This document shows positions 23,300 to 36,300 of a stretch of 64,000 bases of DNA, piece after piece. The position numbers and the translations under genes are program-made. The notes below the pieces were generated by a model that was not told the origin of the DNA, did no database searches, and saw nothing but the letters and a program-made list of their open reading frames with translations. Origin of the DNA: Parietaria judaica (taxonomy: Eukaryota > Streptophyta > Magnoliopsida > Rosales > Urticaceae). Each line of letters begins with the position of its first letter. The stretch's first letter is position 1. The stretch covers positions 8,532,001 to 8,596,000 of the forward strand of contig OX940863.1 in NCBI GenBank assembly GCA_954871525.1. The letters are read 5' to 3'.

Positions 23300-24320
23300 G
23301 ATATACCGAATACCGAATTTAAACGGTTGCGGTATTCAGTTATTATAAAATGAACCGAACCGAAAACTAAATTTACCGCATATGACTAGAGTTAGTTTGT
23401 AATTTTAAATTTTCTATTGAACTATGTACTAACATCTATAATACATATCGAGTTACTAACATCTATAATACATATCGAGTTTATAAGTTTAAATCTATAT
23501 TTATCATCATTTTCACTTTAATGATTAGGTTATTGGAATCTTATTATATATATAGATTAATGATTTTATTTGATTTTTAGTCATATTCTTCAAAACAGAA
23601 AATGCAATTAAAATACCGATATTACCCCAACCGAATACCAAAGTCCATACCATAAATGCAGTTTTTATTTATCTTTTCAAATAGGATCTTTGGTTTTCTT
23701 TATAAAAATACCGAAATCGGTATTCGGTCTATTATCCGCACCGAATATCCGGTTATTCACACGTTCGGTTTTCTTATAATATATTTCTCCCTGCAAGTAA
23801 GAAATATTTATAAATTTTAGACGGAATCGAACGTGACTATGCGTCTAAATCATGATCACCAAGCCAAACTGAAAGACGAGTTCATTTCATATTGTGTTAC
23901 AGAGTGAAGAGAAAGAAAAAAAAAATCATGAAAAAAGTCAACGAATATATTTATAAAAAAAATATTAAAAAAAAATAAACTAAATTGACCAGTTCTTGTC
24001 ATACACGAAGCTTCAAAAAATTAAGTCTAGATATATTACAGTAACACTAAAATTCCCAATGAATAGTCAAGTAAATTTCGACAAATTATATATATTTAGT
24101 TTAGCATCCATCATGGAAGAAAACCCGCGAAATCGAGCAAAACATTGCCATTTCAATCTATGATATTATCACAAAACTCTATGTACCACATTATTCCTAA
24201 CCCTAGATACAATTCCTGAAATTCCTTGGACTAAACTTTTATTGCGCTGCATCGGAAAGAAAGAGGAAACAGAATCGCACCTACAGCTTCTCTCTGTTCA
24301 TGCGAATGGACCGGAACAGG
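23300..24320. other. Intergenic region 3' of SPT20-like gene
   Basis: AT-rich, with repeated ACCGAAT/GGTATTCGGT words (23305-23770) suggesting an old repeat. No gene supported. The right end should contain the 3' untranslated region of the SPT20-like gene. Confidence 0.5.
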
Positions 24321-27300
24321 CTAGTTGCTCTTGTTGACACCTTGGAGTTCCATAGGAGAGTTGGCGACCGAGCCGAGAGTCTGAGAGCTCAGCTGTGGGC
24401 TCGCAGGACAGCCCTCCGGGTTTCCGGCGCTCATGGCGTGAACCGCACCTGCGCTCATCTGTGGGCTCATCGGAGTTCTTTGGGCCATTTGCTGCGGGCT
24501 CGCCTGCTGCTGAAGCTGCGCTTGTTGTTGGGTCATCTGCTGCATTCCCATGGCGGAAGGCGAGCCCACCTGCGGGGATGACCCGCTGTCTTGCTGGTGC
24601 TGTTGCTGCAATTGCTGAAGCTGTAATTGCTGTTGTTGCTGTAAGTGTTGTTGTTGTTGCTGCTGCTGCTGCTGGAGTTGTTGCTGTTGTTGCTGCGGGT
24701 TCATGTACATGTTCATCCCTCCCATCAGTTTCGGGGGCGCCATCGGGCCCATCGATGCCCGTTGCATGGGGCCCATGTTATTGGCTCGGTTTAGAGTATG
24801 ACCCAGCACGGAAAGACCAGCGGTGTTCGGGTGCAGCTGTCTGGAGCCCGGAATCCCAGCTATGCTCTGTTGAGGACCACCCAACATTGTCGCTCGGGTA
24901 GTATGCATGTTCCTTAGTTTCGAAGCCATGATAACTGCTGGTGCTAGGGTTCCGGATCGGATATGCTGGCTTATTGCGTTACCGATGTTCGACGCGGAGT
25001 TGTTCATGTTCATTGGATTTTGGGCAATGTTTCCCATCCCAGGGATCGGTGCCGATATTCCAGTTCCACCCACTCCTCTTGCGTTCCCCATTGTCATCGT
25101 GTTTCCGAGGCTCGGAATTCCGCCCATGTTGTTGCCCATGTTTCCGAGGCCCATCATCATCTTCCTGTGCAACTGAGGTTGTTGCTGGTTCTGTTGCTGC
25201 TGTTGTTGCTGTTGGTTAAATAGCTGAAGCTGGAGAGCGGATTGCTTGTTGACCATGTGATTACCGAGCTGCATACTCGGATTATTCTGGCCAATGGCAT
25301 TCAAGTTCGCGAGAGGATTTGCGGCGAGCATCATCGATCTCTGGAACTGTGAGTGTTGTTGCTGTTGAGCTAACTGGTTCTGCTGTTGCTGGTGCTGAGA
25401 AAGCGAAGGCTGCGAGTCGGGGAGGTGTTGGCGTGGAGGCATGGAAACCCCATTTAAGAGGCCCTGAGATATCTGTAAGGCCTGAGAGGTGCCAGGTGGC
25501 AGCATCCTTGAGTTCGCTAGAGGATTTTGGGACGAGTTAAACGATGGAGAGCCACCGTTGGTTGGCTTTGCACCGTCATTCGATGCCTGATTCGGAACTG
25601 CTTCTCCGTATTGTTGCATCTCCATGCCAGGATTATTTGGCTGGATGGCTGCTGCCGTGTTGATGCGAGGCTGCCTGATCTCAACATGCCGTTGCACGGT
25701 ATACCCTTCATGTTCTACCTGTGAAACAGAACAAATTATTATAGAATGAGAAGGTGCTCGACGGAGAAAGAGGGCAAGACTAGAGCTGCTGAACCGTACC
25801 AGTGTAATGAACTGTTTTGCAAGAAGATCCGCAAAATGCTGCAACAGAATTTCACCATGGTTATGTCGGAAAAATATGCAATTATAACGGAGCCAAATTC
25901 GGGAAATTCAATAGAATGAAAGACAATTGGTTCAATAAAGATCAGAAGACTTCTATCATATATTTTGAGAACGCTTTAATAAAAATCAACCGTTATACTC
26001 AGCTTCAGTTAATCAACAGGATGATATAGTATAAACAATAAAGAGTTAAACTTACGGTGTTGGGCAGTGTTAGAAGATGATCCTCCACGGAATGAAAATC
26101 ACCCTGTTCTACATCTCCATAGAGCATCGCCACAGTTCCATCGCCTGGCTTCTCTGACATGATCATCCTACTTCGGAACTTGGGAACATAAGTGACAGAG
26201 TTTCCTGAAAAAGCGATGTTATATTTCAGGCAAGTCAATCCGCCAAATCTCATGAATAAACTCATAAAATAGAGATAAAATATTAAAATAAAAACCTTGT
26301 AGTACGCGCTCCTGGTGCACCACAGTCATAACTCGTGTCTTGCAGACATTCATACTCCCACCGCCAACTGACTTCGACAACGGTTTTTCAACTTCTTTGT
26401 CGTCTTCATTATTATCGGGACGGGAAAGACTCTCCCCAACCATGTGAGCTGCATGTACTTTGGGCTTTCGGATGTACTCATCACCCTTATTCTTTTTACG
26501 ATTAAGTTGATGCCTATAAGGGAAAGAAACGAAAAACATGATAGATCCAAAAGAGATGAGTTACAATGATACCATACAATAGCCCATCTTATAAACATTA
26601 TACTATCGATATATTATCTCAAAACATTGTGCAAATATTCGTATTCCGTATATAATCTCAACAGAATGATGAAAGAAAAAAAATTACATACCTCAAGACC
26701 ACCATTTCAATCTTTGAGAACCGCTCAAGCACATCCTTATCGACAGATTGAGTTCCCAGTGATGGACTGGCGACATTGCTAACACTGGCAGGCGAGCCCA
26801 CAGCGGCAATTGATGGATTCTTGTTAGCGGAATTTGATCTCCGCTTCACTGGCGGGTGCTGGGCCTGGTGTTGCCTTTGCATGACATCATTAGTACTCAT
26901 AGGCCCAGATATTGCTGCCTTCTCCTTTTGGGTTCCGAAATGAGGCCCTGCTGAGCCCGTAGAAAACTCCCCAGATTTTGACAATAACGGAGAATGAACT
27001 AAAGTACCCGCTGAAACCCTGGGGCTTTGCACCGGCTTTCTCCTCGGAAGCTGCTCCTCCTTCCTGCCGTCTTTCTCAGTGTGCTGACCAAGATTGTTCC
27101 AAGGTGTCTGAGGAAAATTGGATCTCATGAAAGTATTCTGTGGCAATCTTTGCTGGTGCTTTGGCTGTTGTGGATCGTTATGGCCTGCTTCTGATTCCAC
27201 CATCTGCATATCTGACCCCTCTAACTTATTAGCCGTCTCGAGCTGTTCTTCCTTTGCATATCTCACATCCTGATTCAAAACCCCGTCAAACACCTGCTGG

Positions 27301-29977
27301 GAGAACTTTTGATTACCGGTATTTGCATACTGAATCCCTCTGCCCATTGCTGGTGGCTGAAGTAACGTACTCTTCCAGTTCGAATCTGAACGGACGTTGT
27401 CCATATGTTGGCCCATTGGGCCCTCGAGGCCCACAGGCATCGGCCTCGCTCTTTTGTTATTCAAACTGGATAAGGGTGACATTGGCCCGTCTGAGTTCTC
27501 CCTCTTTGACACAAAGGAGTTCATCAAATCCTGACTTGTTGACACATGATCCTGAGAGATTCTGGGGTTGTTGTTAATCCCCATTTGATAGTTTGCTTGG
27601 TTGTTAGCCAAATGTTGTGCCATAAGAGAAGCATCTTGCACAAACCCATTGGCTCTTAAGGCCACCATATTGTTCGCCAGATTTTCCGGAGCGTGCTCTG
27701 GAACAATTCCCGAATCTCCCAATCTGCCATTAGAGCCTTCTGTAACCCTATCAATGCAGACTTTCTTCCCGTGGATCTTGCCGTTACAAGTTACCGTAAC
27801 TTCCGGCATCTGTCGAAGCCTTTTTCTCCTCATACTGCCAAGACCCAGACCAAGCTGCAATCTCGGAGCCGGATTCTTACAGAGCCTGTCCAATTTGGGA
27901 GTAGGCTCTAACAGGAGCCGTGGTTGCATTGCTTTCAGTACCATAGATTCCAGTTCCTGCAAATAAAATGCAACACTAAGCAAGAGACATCCAGAAATCT
28001 ATCTGCAAAGATAAGGATGAGGAAGAAAATTACAATAACATCACCATAAGCCCAGGAATTATCCGAGATCATTGGAATATCCTTAACAAGATTCTCCAAT
28101 GTCATTCTGAGACATACTTTATTCACAATAGGTGATCTATCCGTAAGGGAAACAGACCCTGGCTCAGAAGCACATTTGCGGTAATCACGAACCTGTAGAA
28201 TTTGAACCAAATTGAGTTAACTTCTACCAAACTAGAATATCCACACAATAATGGAAACGTTTGTAGAACAATATCATAAAAAGCTGAAAGTGGCCGCAAT
28301 ACCATACAAGCATAGTAACTACATAAGATATGATGAATATGATCAGAAACTGATAATAAAAAAATAAAAAATAAAAAATAAAAAACTAGCTTAATTTTAT
28401 TGATGCCTAATTTATACATTTGCTCGAATTCAAGAAAAAACGACAAAGTAAAGTATATTCCAGCAAAACACATATGTTAAATTCAAAACTTGGATTTCTC
28501 CATCAAATTATAACATATGTTTTAAGTAGAAAAAACTACAGTGTGCACTAATAATTCCAATCATTCATGGAGGAAAACGAAAAATCATACAGTAATCTTG
28601 ATTCAAATAATATCGAGGAGGGCCAAGATAAACTTACCTCGCAAACAAGTGTTCCATCAGTGAACTTGCAGGGTATTTCGTCTAAAATATCGCATGGCAA
28701 TAGGCCAGATTCAATGTCCTTGAAAAAGGAATTACAAAAGGAACGAGAAAGAATTAGTTTCACTTTAACAAAAAAAAAAAATAGAATAGAAATAATTTGT
28801 AGTAGCTAGACTATGTCGAAAATGATATCGAGAAAGTATAACAAATAAAATATTATACTGCCCAGCTCTTTTCAATTCAGCAATGAAAAGTGAAAGAAGC
28901 GATATTTCCTAAAAAAAATCAAACTGGAATAAAAAGAGTTAAATGGATAGATAATTACCGAGAACATAGTTTCCGATGCCCTATCATATGGATGTAACAT
29001 CTTCGGAACATCTTGAATGGCTGACTGATGCACCATGTCATTCTGAAAATATACTGAGTTATAAGTAAGCAACTTACAAAGATGAAGAAAGGACTCTGCA
29101 TTCCCAAAATCGACTCTTTTCAATTAATTTCAGGCAGTAAATGATCTTCTAAACAAACCTCTGATGGTTTTCCAATAGAATATCCATCTCGGAAAATGTT
29201 CACCGTGAAGGAAACTTCTCTCTCTGTCAACACAATAACAAACCAAGGCAATGAAATCTCGACATTCAAATCCGGGTAAGATCAAAATTACCAGCATTGC
29301 AAACCTGCAAGATCAGTGGACATGAATGAACCCGACATCACGGCGTCTTTCCCAGCACCCTCAGCAACGGAACCCTGAAAGCAGGACTAAATAAAATTAA
29401 ATTTTCTTCACCTATAACATAACATAATAAACCACCATCTCTATCTCATAATTCCATGGAATTGGTTCTCCGATTTAACGATCTAAGTTCCGGTTTAATA
29501 AATACCATGAACCCTAGATTTCTTCTGGACCTCAACAGGGCACAAATTACTGGAAATAATTTGAGACTTGAAAGAAAATAAATAAGGAAAACAAACACTT
29601 AAAACCCAAAATTCACATCATCCATATTCCATCAGTGATCAAAGAAGCAAAGAAATAGGCCATTCTAATCAGGAAAGGAGAAGCCAAGAACAAAATTCCA
29701 CAATTTGCAAACTTCAATTCCATTTCGAACACAAACCGTGACAAATTGCGGTAAATTACTTCGATTACGACCGAAATTCTATATCATCACTTGCATTCCA
29801 GTTCCTACTCCTTCGAGCTTTACTTACCGGGAGCTTGCGAGCCATAGCCTCGTCTTCGCGCGCGATTCGCGAGCCGTCGCCGCCATTGTCGTCTTCAACG
29901 ACGTCGGAGTCGGGCTGAAGCGACGGCTTGGGCTTAAACCTCTTGCCGGTCCTGGAGACCTTGAAGGAAACGCCCAT
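24321..29977 (-). CDS. PHL: SPT20-domain Gln-rich protein, PHL-like SAGA subunit
   Basis: Eleven exons (29828-29977, 29305-29374, 29159-29223, 28959-29042, 28638-28718, 28034-28192, 26692-27956, 26296-26513, 26056-26204, 25800-25838, 24321-25718) join into about 1225 residues. The start MGVSFKVSRTGKRFKPKP is the signature of the PHYTOCHROME-DEPENDENT LATE-FLOWERING family. EREVSFTVNIFRDGYSIGKP, DIESGLLPCDILDEIPCKF and LTDRSPIVNKVCLRMTLENL form the Spt20 domain. The C-terminal third is very rich in Gln, Met and Asn, with long poly-Gln runs at 24600-24700 and near 25200. Family knowledge: nuclear, linked to SAGA co-activator and flowering-time control in Arabidopsis. The 39-base exon HFADLLAKQFITL matches the family. 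An upstream in-frame ATG at about 30052 is less likely as the start. Confidence 0.9.
24600..24705 (-). repeat. CAG/CAA tract encoding poly-Gln
   Basis: Imperfect CAA/CAG run encoding most of the longest Gln stretch of the SPT20-like protein. Mixed codons suggest moderate length stability. Confidence 0.9.
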
Positions 29978-30049
29978 ACCGGAGTCGCTGAAATCGGAGG
30001 AATCGGCGAATCGCCGGTTTCCTCTGCTCCTACGTCGGAATGATCGGGT

Positions 30050-30912
30050 CAACGAAGAATCAAAAGAAGAATCAGCAACGCTTACAGAAGACGAAGATCG
30101 AATCGAGATACAGAACCGAGAGATTCATGAATGTTTGGAGGGAGTTTTTGATGCATTGAGAATTATCAGAGAAGCTCGAGAACGAAGACATGAGAGAGAA
30201 AGCAAGAGAGAGAAGAAGAAGCTCACGTTGTCGGAGAGGCCCAAAGCCACTGACTTATGGGCTTTGCGACCCCAGGCCCATTAAAGCCCACTTCTCTTAC
30301 TCTAAAAGTACCTAATTTAAATTTCAATTGTGCTGATTATATACTCAAAGCCATAATTTTTTGTTTGCCATTGGCTTTTTATCATGTTTCCATCAATATT
30401 AAGTCATTTACACGTGCATCGGTGTGTTTCTATCAAAACGTCAAAAAAATAAGTGTTAAGTTGACTTGTACAGGTGTACAAAAATTAAATATTAACAGGG
30501 TCCAGAGACACACGGGAGACAATGAATTGTAAACACGAGCAATTGAAAGCTTGAGAATATGTTTAGCTATTTTGAATGAGTTTGATTACTTTTGCCACAA
30601 TTATCACTTAACTTTTTGGAGTTACCTGCAATGTATTACACCTTAAACAAATTGGGCGTACAAATAGAATGTGTATTTCAAGTCATGAGGTTTTCCTCTT
30701 TACTCATTGGCTTCTCTTTTAGTACATCTATTTTATTTTCGTATATTAAAAAAAATGGTATTGATATTTCTTAAACTAAACTTTTCATTTCTATTGGCTA
30801 TCCAAACAAATTCAACACAGTTCATTGGTTGTATATACAAATGTGCACTTCGTTTTCAACTTCCATGTTGAACAATTACAGTACGATTTTAAGCATGATT
30901 AACCGTCTACGC

Positions 30913-30955
<43 letters not shown>

Positions 30956-31200
30956 TGAGACTCAAATCATACACCGCAATGCTTCTATCCTCGAACCTCC
31001 AAGTAATTAATGTAAAAATTGAAGGACCATTTTCGTCTAGTTAGAAACCACTTCTGAGCAGTTTCAGCTTTTAAAAAATACATATTAGATGTGCTACAAA
31101 ATTTGGGGGAGAAAATGGTATATACTTTACAGCTGAAAAAAGAAGATTAAAAAAAAAAAAGAACAATAATTTTACATCTGAACTCATATATTACCAATAA
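30050..31200. other. Spacer between SPT20-like promoter and NUP107 3' end
   Basis: 30050-30290 should be the leader and proximal promoter of the SPT20-like gene (read on the minus strand). 30300-31200 is AT-rich with a TA microsatellite (30916-30953) and no supported gene. Confidence 0.55.
30255..30290 (-). promoter_or_regulatory. Site II-like TGGGCC/TGGGCT cluster
   Basis: On the minus strand, GTGGGCTTTAATGGGCCTG and AAGCCCATAAG: repeated TGGGCY words about 300 bases upstream of the SPT20-like start. Such site II elements are common in promoters of housekeeping genes. Motif evidence only. Confidence 0.45.
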
Positions 31201-33294
31201 TCAAGAAAGTTGATCGCTTTGAAGCTCCATTTGCGATATTGAGTACTCCCTCTCGAATAATAGAAATTCCTACACACGGCAATATCCACATTAAACAAGC
31301 TCGAAGCTCCGAGCATGAACGTTTCTTCAGAGTTTATGCTCCAGGGATTTCGATTTTGTCACGGTTATAGAACCCACGAAACCCTTTTTCCCGATTGTGT
31401 CTATCCTAAATCCTAATTTCAATTCCATTGAAATAATATTTGGCTTCCTTTTCTCATTACTCTATTTTTTTTTACACTTAGTGGACCCGCCCGAGTCTTA
31501 TATAGTTAAACCTAAACACAATTGAATCATTTAAATAAAAGTATTTAATTTATCAAATAAAAATAAAAAAGCGTGAAAAAAACATAATTTAAATTATCAA
31601 CCTGCAATTGTTGCTGACTAAACAGCTGAAGAAATCCGGTTTCAGGGCTAGCCACGAGTTCGATCAACTCGTCGTGGCTTTCGGGCATCATGCCCGACTG
31701 CATCAGTGAAACTGAGATCTGCATATGCATCAACATCATCCATGGAAACATGTAAGTGCATATACATAGATATACAATATTACAAAGGATTTTCCTACAA
31801 ATTATATAAATAGAGCTTGCCTGCATAGACCGGAGAATAACTTCCGGAAGGCAGCACCGCCGGCAAAGCCCCCTAACAATATAGGTTGCCGGACCTTCCT
31901 TGGAGCCATCGTTCCTTGAAACCCATGCATCTAATCTTGATATCTCCATTGTTATCCCACCTTGAAAACGGGGAAGCTCGCCTGCGGAAGATTGTCATGT
32001 GATTTAATCACTTGATCCTTCTTTATCTTTAGCTTAAAACTATTTTGAAAACTACGAGCCCGTTTTGTGGTGGTTTTTCTGTTGTTTGTTTCTCAGTTTG
32101 GGGTTTATTAATAGTTGCACAAAGTCCTCCAAATATCTAAGTCTAACTTCAACAGAAAGTCCACAAGCTCATTCAATAGAATCTCTTACCTTTGAAGCCA
32201 GCAGCCATAATTGTACCGAGGATACCACCGTCATAGAGCTCGGAAGACCCGAGACCGTCACCAGTGACTGCCAAACAGCGAAGCACCACCTCAGTGCAGT
32301 AATTATCCACCGATGAAATCGACACGTTCACCTGCCAGAGATTCAATGATATTATGTAATGATAATTTCCTCACCTACTCAAGTAATATAAGATCAAATT
32401 AATTTAGTCTAATTTTGTTGTTAACAGTATTTTTTGTCTTTTAATTTTTTGTAATTGGAATTAAATAATAATCCCTCCTTAAGCTTTTCACATCAGAGCA
32501 GTTTCCATCTATCTTTAATTTGTGGCAGCAATGCTCATGTACTTTAAAAATGAAACGGATTGCGCCTTGATCTTTAATTTTTGATAAAACCCCTGTGATT
32601 TGAAGTTGTAGCATATTGCCTACTCATCGATATACGATATCATTATCAAATGTATAAAATTATAACATAACAATGTATTTATATTTTATCATCTTCTAAA
32701 AACAATAAAGTAAATTTAGATAACACCAATTTTATTTTATTTTCTTCCGTTTTCATACATACTTTTTGGGTATAATACTACTAGGTAAGGGAGGAAACGG
32801 CGTACCACAAGTTGTCTATTCGACACAACTTCTTCGCTCACTGAAGAGTAAAGTGAACTCATGAGCGTTGTGCAAATCATGGCATCGGGGCACATGCACT
32901 CGCCAGAAGGAAGGCAGAGCATCGCAGTGGCATGCAATTCCAGATACAAAGGCTCCACATTCTCATTGTTATTATCTTCAGGGAATACCAGCCACGGATT
33001 ACCTTTCCCTATAGAGAATGAGGTTTCAAATGTTTAAGAATACACAATATATATATATATATATATATAATCCAAAATGACGAAAGAATAGACCATGAAA
33101 AGAGAGACAATGGCCAATTAAACTGCTACGACCCGAAATCCGATCTCGTAACAGGAGCCGTTCGTTTTGTTTCCGACTCTCACTCCTAACAAGCCCAGAC
33201 TCTAGAATAGAGAGAGACTAAGTTTTTAGTTGGGACAATATTTTTGGTTTTTCTTTTTTATTCACTTAGTGTCTCTTAAATAGACCAAAGTACA

Positions 33295-33347
<53 letters not shown>

Positions 33348-36300
33348 GAGCCCAAACTCTAAAACCTATATTCCCCAAACCCTATACAGATTCAAACAAA
33401 AGAACTAACACAACATATATATATATATATATAAACATATATACAGCATAAATAAATAGCAATAATGAACTATGAGTAATGTTACGAATGCAACATAAAC
33501 TTACTCAATAGTAACAAGAGAGATGAATTCAGAGCCTCCTCTGCTGTTGAAATGGCTCTGTTTCTCTCCTCTGATGAGAGCTCAAGTGGAGAAACTTCTG
33601 CATTCTCTAGCTCTAATTTAAGCCAATTGCGGTATGTTGCATCAACGGAGTAATATTCACTCTATTAAAATCAAGAGAAAGTATTAAAATACTGAAAGGT
33701 CTACGTGATTTTCATAATCCTTTTGAGAATTGCATACCCAGTCCTGGAACTCTCTCATATTCTCTGACACGTTACGACCCTCAAAGGTGTCGTCGGAGTC
33801 GTCTGAGAGTTGCTTCAAAGGTTCGGCGAGGAAACTCAGTAGTGTGTGTGCACCTATGGGCATAGCTGGCACCCTCCACATTGAAATCAACGCAAACTCC
33901 CTGAACAATATGTTGCTACACCAAAAGAAAATTATGAGGCTCAAAACAAAAATAACAACCTTAAAGTGACACCGGACCGTACACGGGAGGGTAAAAAAAA
34001 CTGTTGTTTTTGGGAATTTCTGAATGTTTTATTCAACAGAATGAGTATGTTTTATACTTTAATCAACAGCTGATGAAACAATAATATTAACTCTTAACTA
34101 ATTCTCATTCAAAAGGAGCCTGCATAATTTGCTAAAATTACCATAACTAATTACATATAAATTGCTATTTACAAAATACTCCCTAAATTTTTATTAATAA
34201 GTTCTATAAACATATCAAAAGCTTTTCAATAATTAATGAGAAGAAAACAGACTCACCATTAAGGACCCTAAAGATGTAAAAATTGTGAATGAAATACAAT
34301 ACCTATGCATCAATGCTCGCAACAGAAGTTCTGTACTGATCTCCTCGACATTGTGAATTGTCGAAGGCGGTGTGAAACATAACCATTGAGTGACCATAGC
34401 TTTCTGAAGACTCTGGAGGCGATGCTGCTCTGCAACGTCAGATAGTTTCCTGTTCTTACCATCTTTGATTTCCCGAGATCTTGATAAAACCCTGTTCGGA
34501 TCCATAGATGTAAAATTGCATTAGGTTGCTCACACTTTTTAGCTAAAATTGGAAAGAAAGGTGACACGAGTACCTCTCAATAATCTCCTCAAAACTTCCT
34601 TTTGAGTCATCCCCAGCAGAAAATGGCAAGTATTCCATTGCAGAGAGAAAAATCTTGTACTTCACATGCACACTTTGAGATGCAAGAAAATATAGGGAGC
34701 GTAAGTTAGGCTATCAACTACGAAATAGCTAAGGAAAAAAGCCTCCATACAAAATGATGATAGCCAAACAGCAGAAGCAGTAATTATAAACCATTATAGC
34801 AAGTCTCTTATATCACTCTGCAGAAAGAATATTTTGAAATCTAAAACATCATATTGAAGTAAAAATCTCGGTAATGTTAGATCTAAATTCCAAAAAGCAT
34901 GACCTAGATAATGATAATTACCTGCTGTTAAGCCTTAGTTCCATCATCTGCACAAAAAGGTCTATACATCGATGACCAGCAAGTTGAGAAGCATAAATGC
35001 CAACCAACTCCTCGTGCTGCTTCGTAAATAAAAACATGGCATACCTGAAATCCACATCGAACAATTACTAAAACATGCCATAGATCAGCAGCATCAACAT
35101 ATTAAAAAGGACCATCAAAGACCTCAACAGAGGTCAATTACATGTAATTTGTAAATATAAAATGTATTGCACAGAGACACGTCCAGAACACAAAAATAGG
35201 GAAAATGAGTAGCGAGGATAGTAACTTTACAAACTTGCAAAGATCATTTGCAGAAAGAGAATGTTTTGAAGCTACTTACATGTTCAATATAAGGTCGCCG
35301 ACGTTTACTATTTTGTCCTTGGAAGCATCCTTCATTTCATCACCAAGTAAGTATCTAAGCACAAGAACTAAGTGAGCTCCAAACCGAATCATTTGAGGAT
35401 CTCCATGCGGCCTGACACAATAATTGGGCATCAGTAAATGGCCCCAAAACTGAAAACGACTGAAGAAGATCATTCTGTTCAAGTAAAATGTTCCGAGAAA
35501 ACTGTATCATAGTTAACTGTGGAAAGTAAGGAAAACTTACTATAGATATTTTATAACTGGACAACATTTCTGTTTTACATGATTTAGCACTCGGGCAAAG
35601 CTACGGTTATCAGCCATGAAACCCATTAATGCCATGTGGATCCATCAGTTATTTTTTTTTTAATGGTTTGGGGGGGTTAATTGGATTTAGTCTCTTTGAG
35701 GACGGGCAGGCAGAGCCGGCCCACTGACAACATTAGGAAAAGCAAGTAGCATTTGATTACCTAAAATCCCTCTGATCATCTTGGGAAGGAGCTATCCACG
35801 ACCATATAAGGTCCAACAAGCGGGGAATATCCCCTGTCATCAGGATCATCTGTTAAAGCAAGTTGTGTGTCAGTCAAACATCGTCATTTTCGTCTTGGAT
35901 AGTACCTCCCATGACTATAAATATGTTGATTTACTACAATGAAGATCTATATTTAACACAACCTCTATTTGGCGTTGTTGCTCCTTGCAGGTACGAGTAA
36001 CACTTTCATGCACCATCTCCCTAATTCAGATTAAAAGAAATATTTATTTATTTATTTACAGCAGAATAACGAGCTTAATTAGTTTCAAATGAATTCACTG
36101 ATAGCATTAATACCCTGAATGTAGCTTCTGTAGAAGATCAGTGAGTTCTCGTGGTTGCTGGTTCAAAACCTGGAGCGGCCAATTTTCAGGCCCATTTTGG
36201 CTTCCATCAATTGCATCGCCTGAGTTTCTAAGGCTTTCTGGTTGCAAATTAGTCAATACCAAGTCAACTTGAACTTCTAGCCATGACTTCGATATTGCCC

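Noticed and set aside
35640..35750. Possible MITE in a NUP107 intron (GCCGGCCCACTGAC resembles the end of the UBP1 intron repeat)
   Set aside because: Only one end-like sequence was found, with no inverted partner or target duplication.
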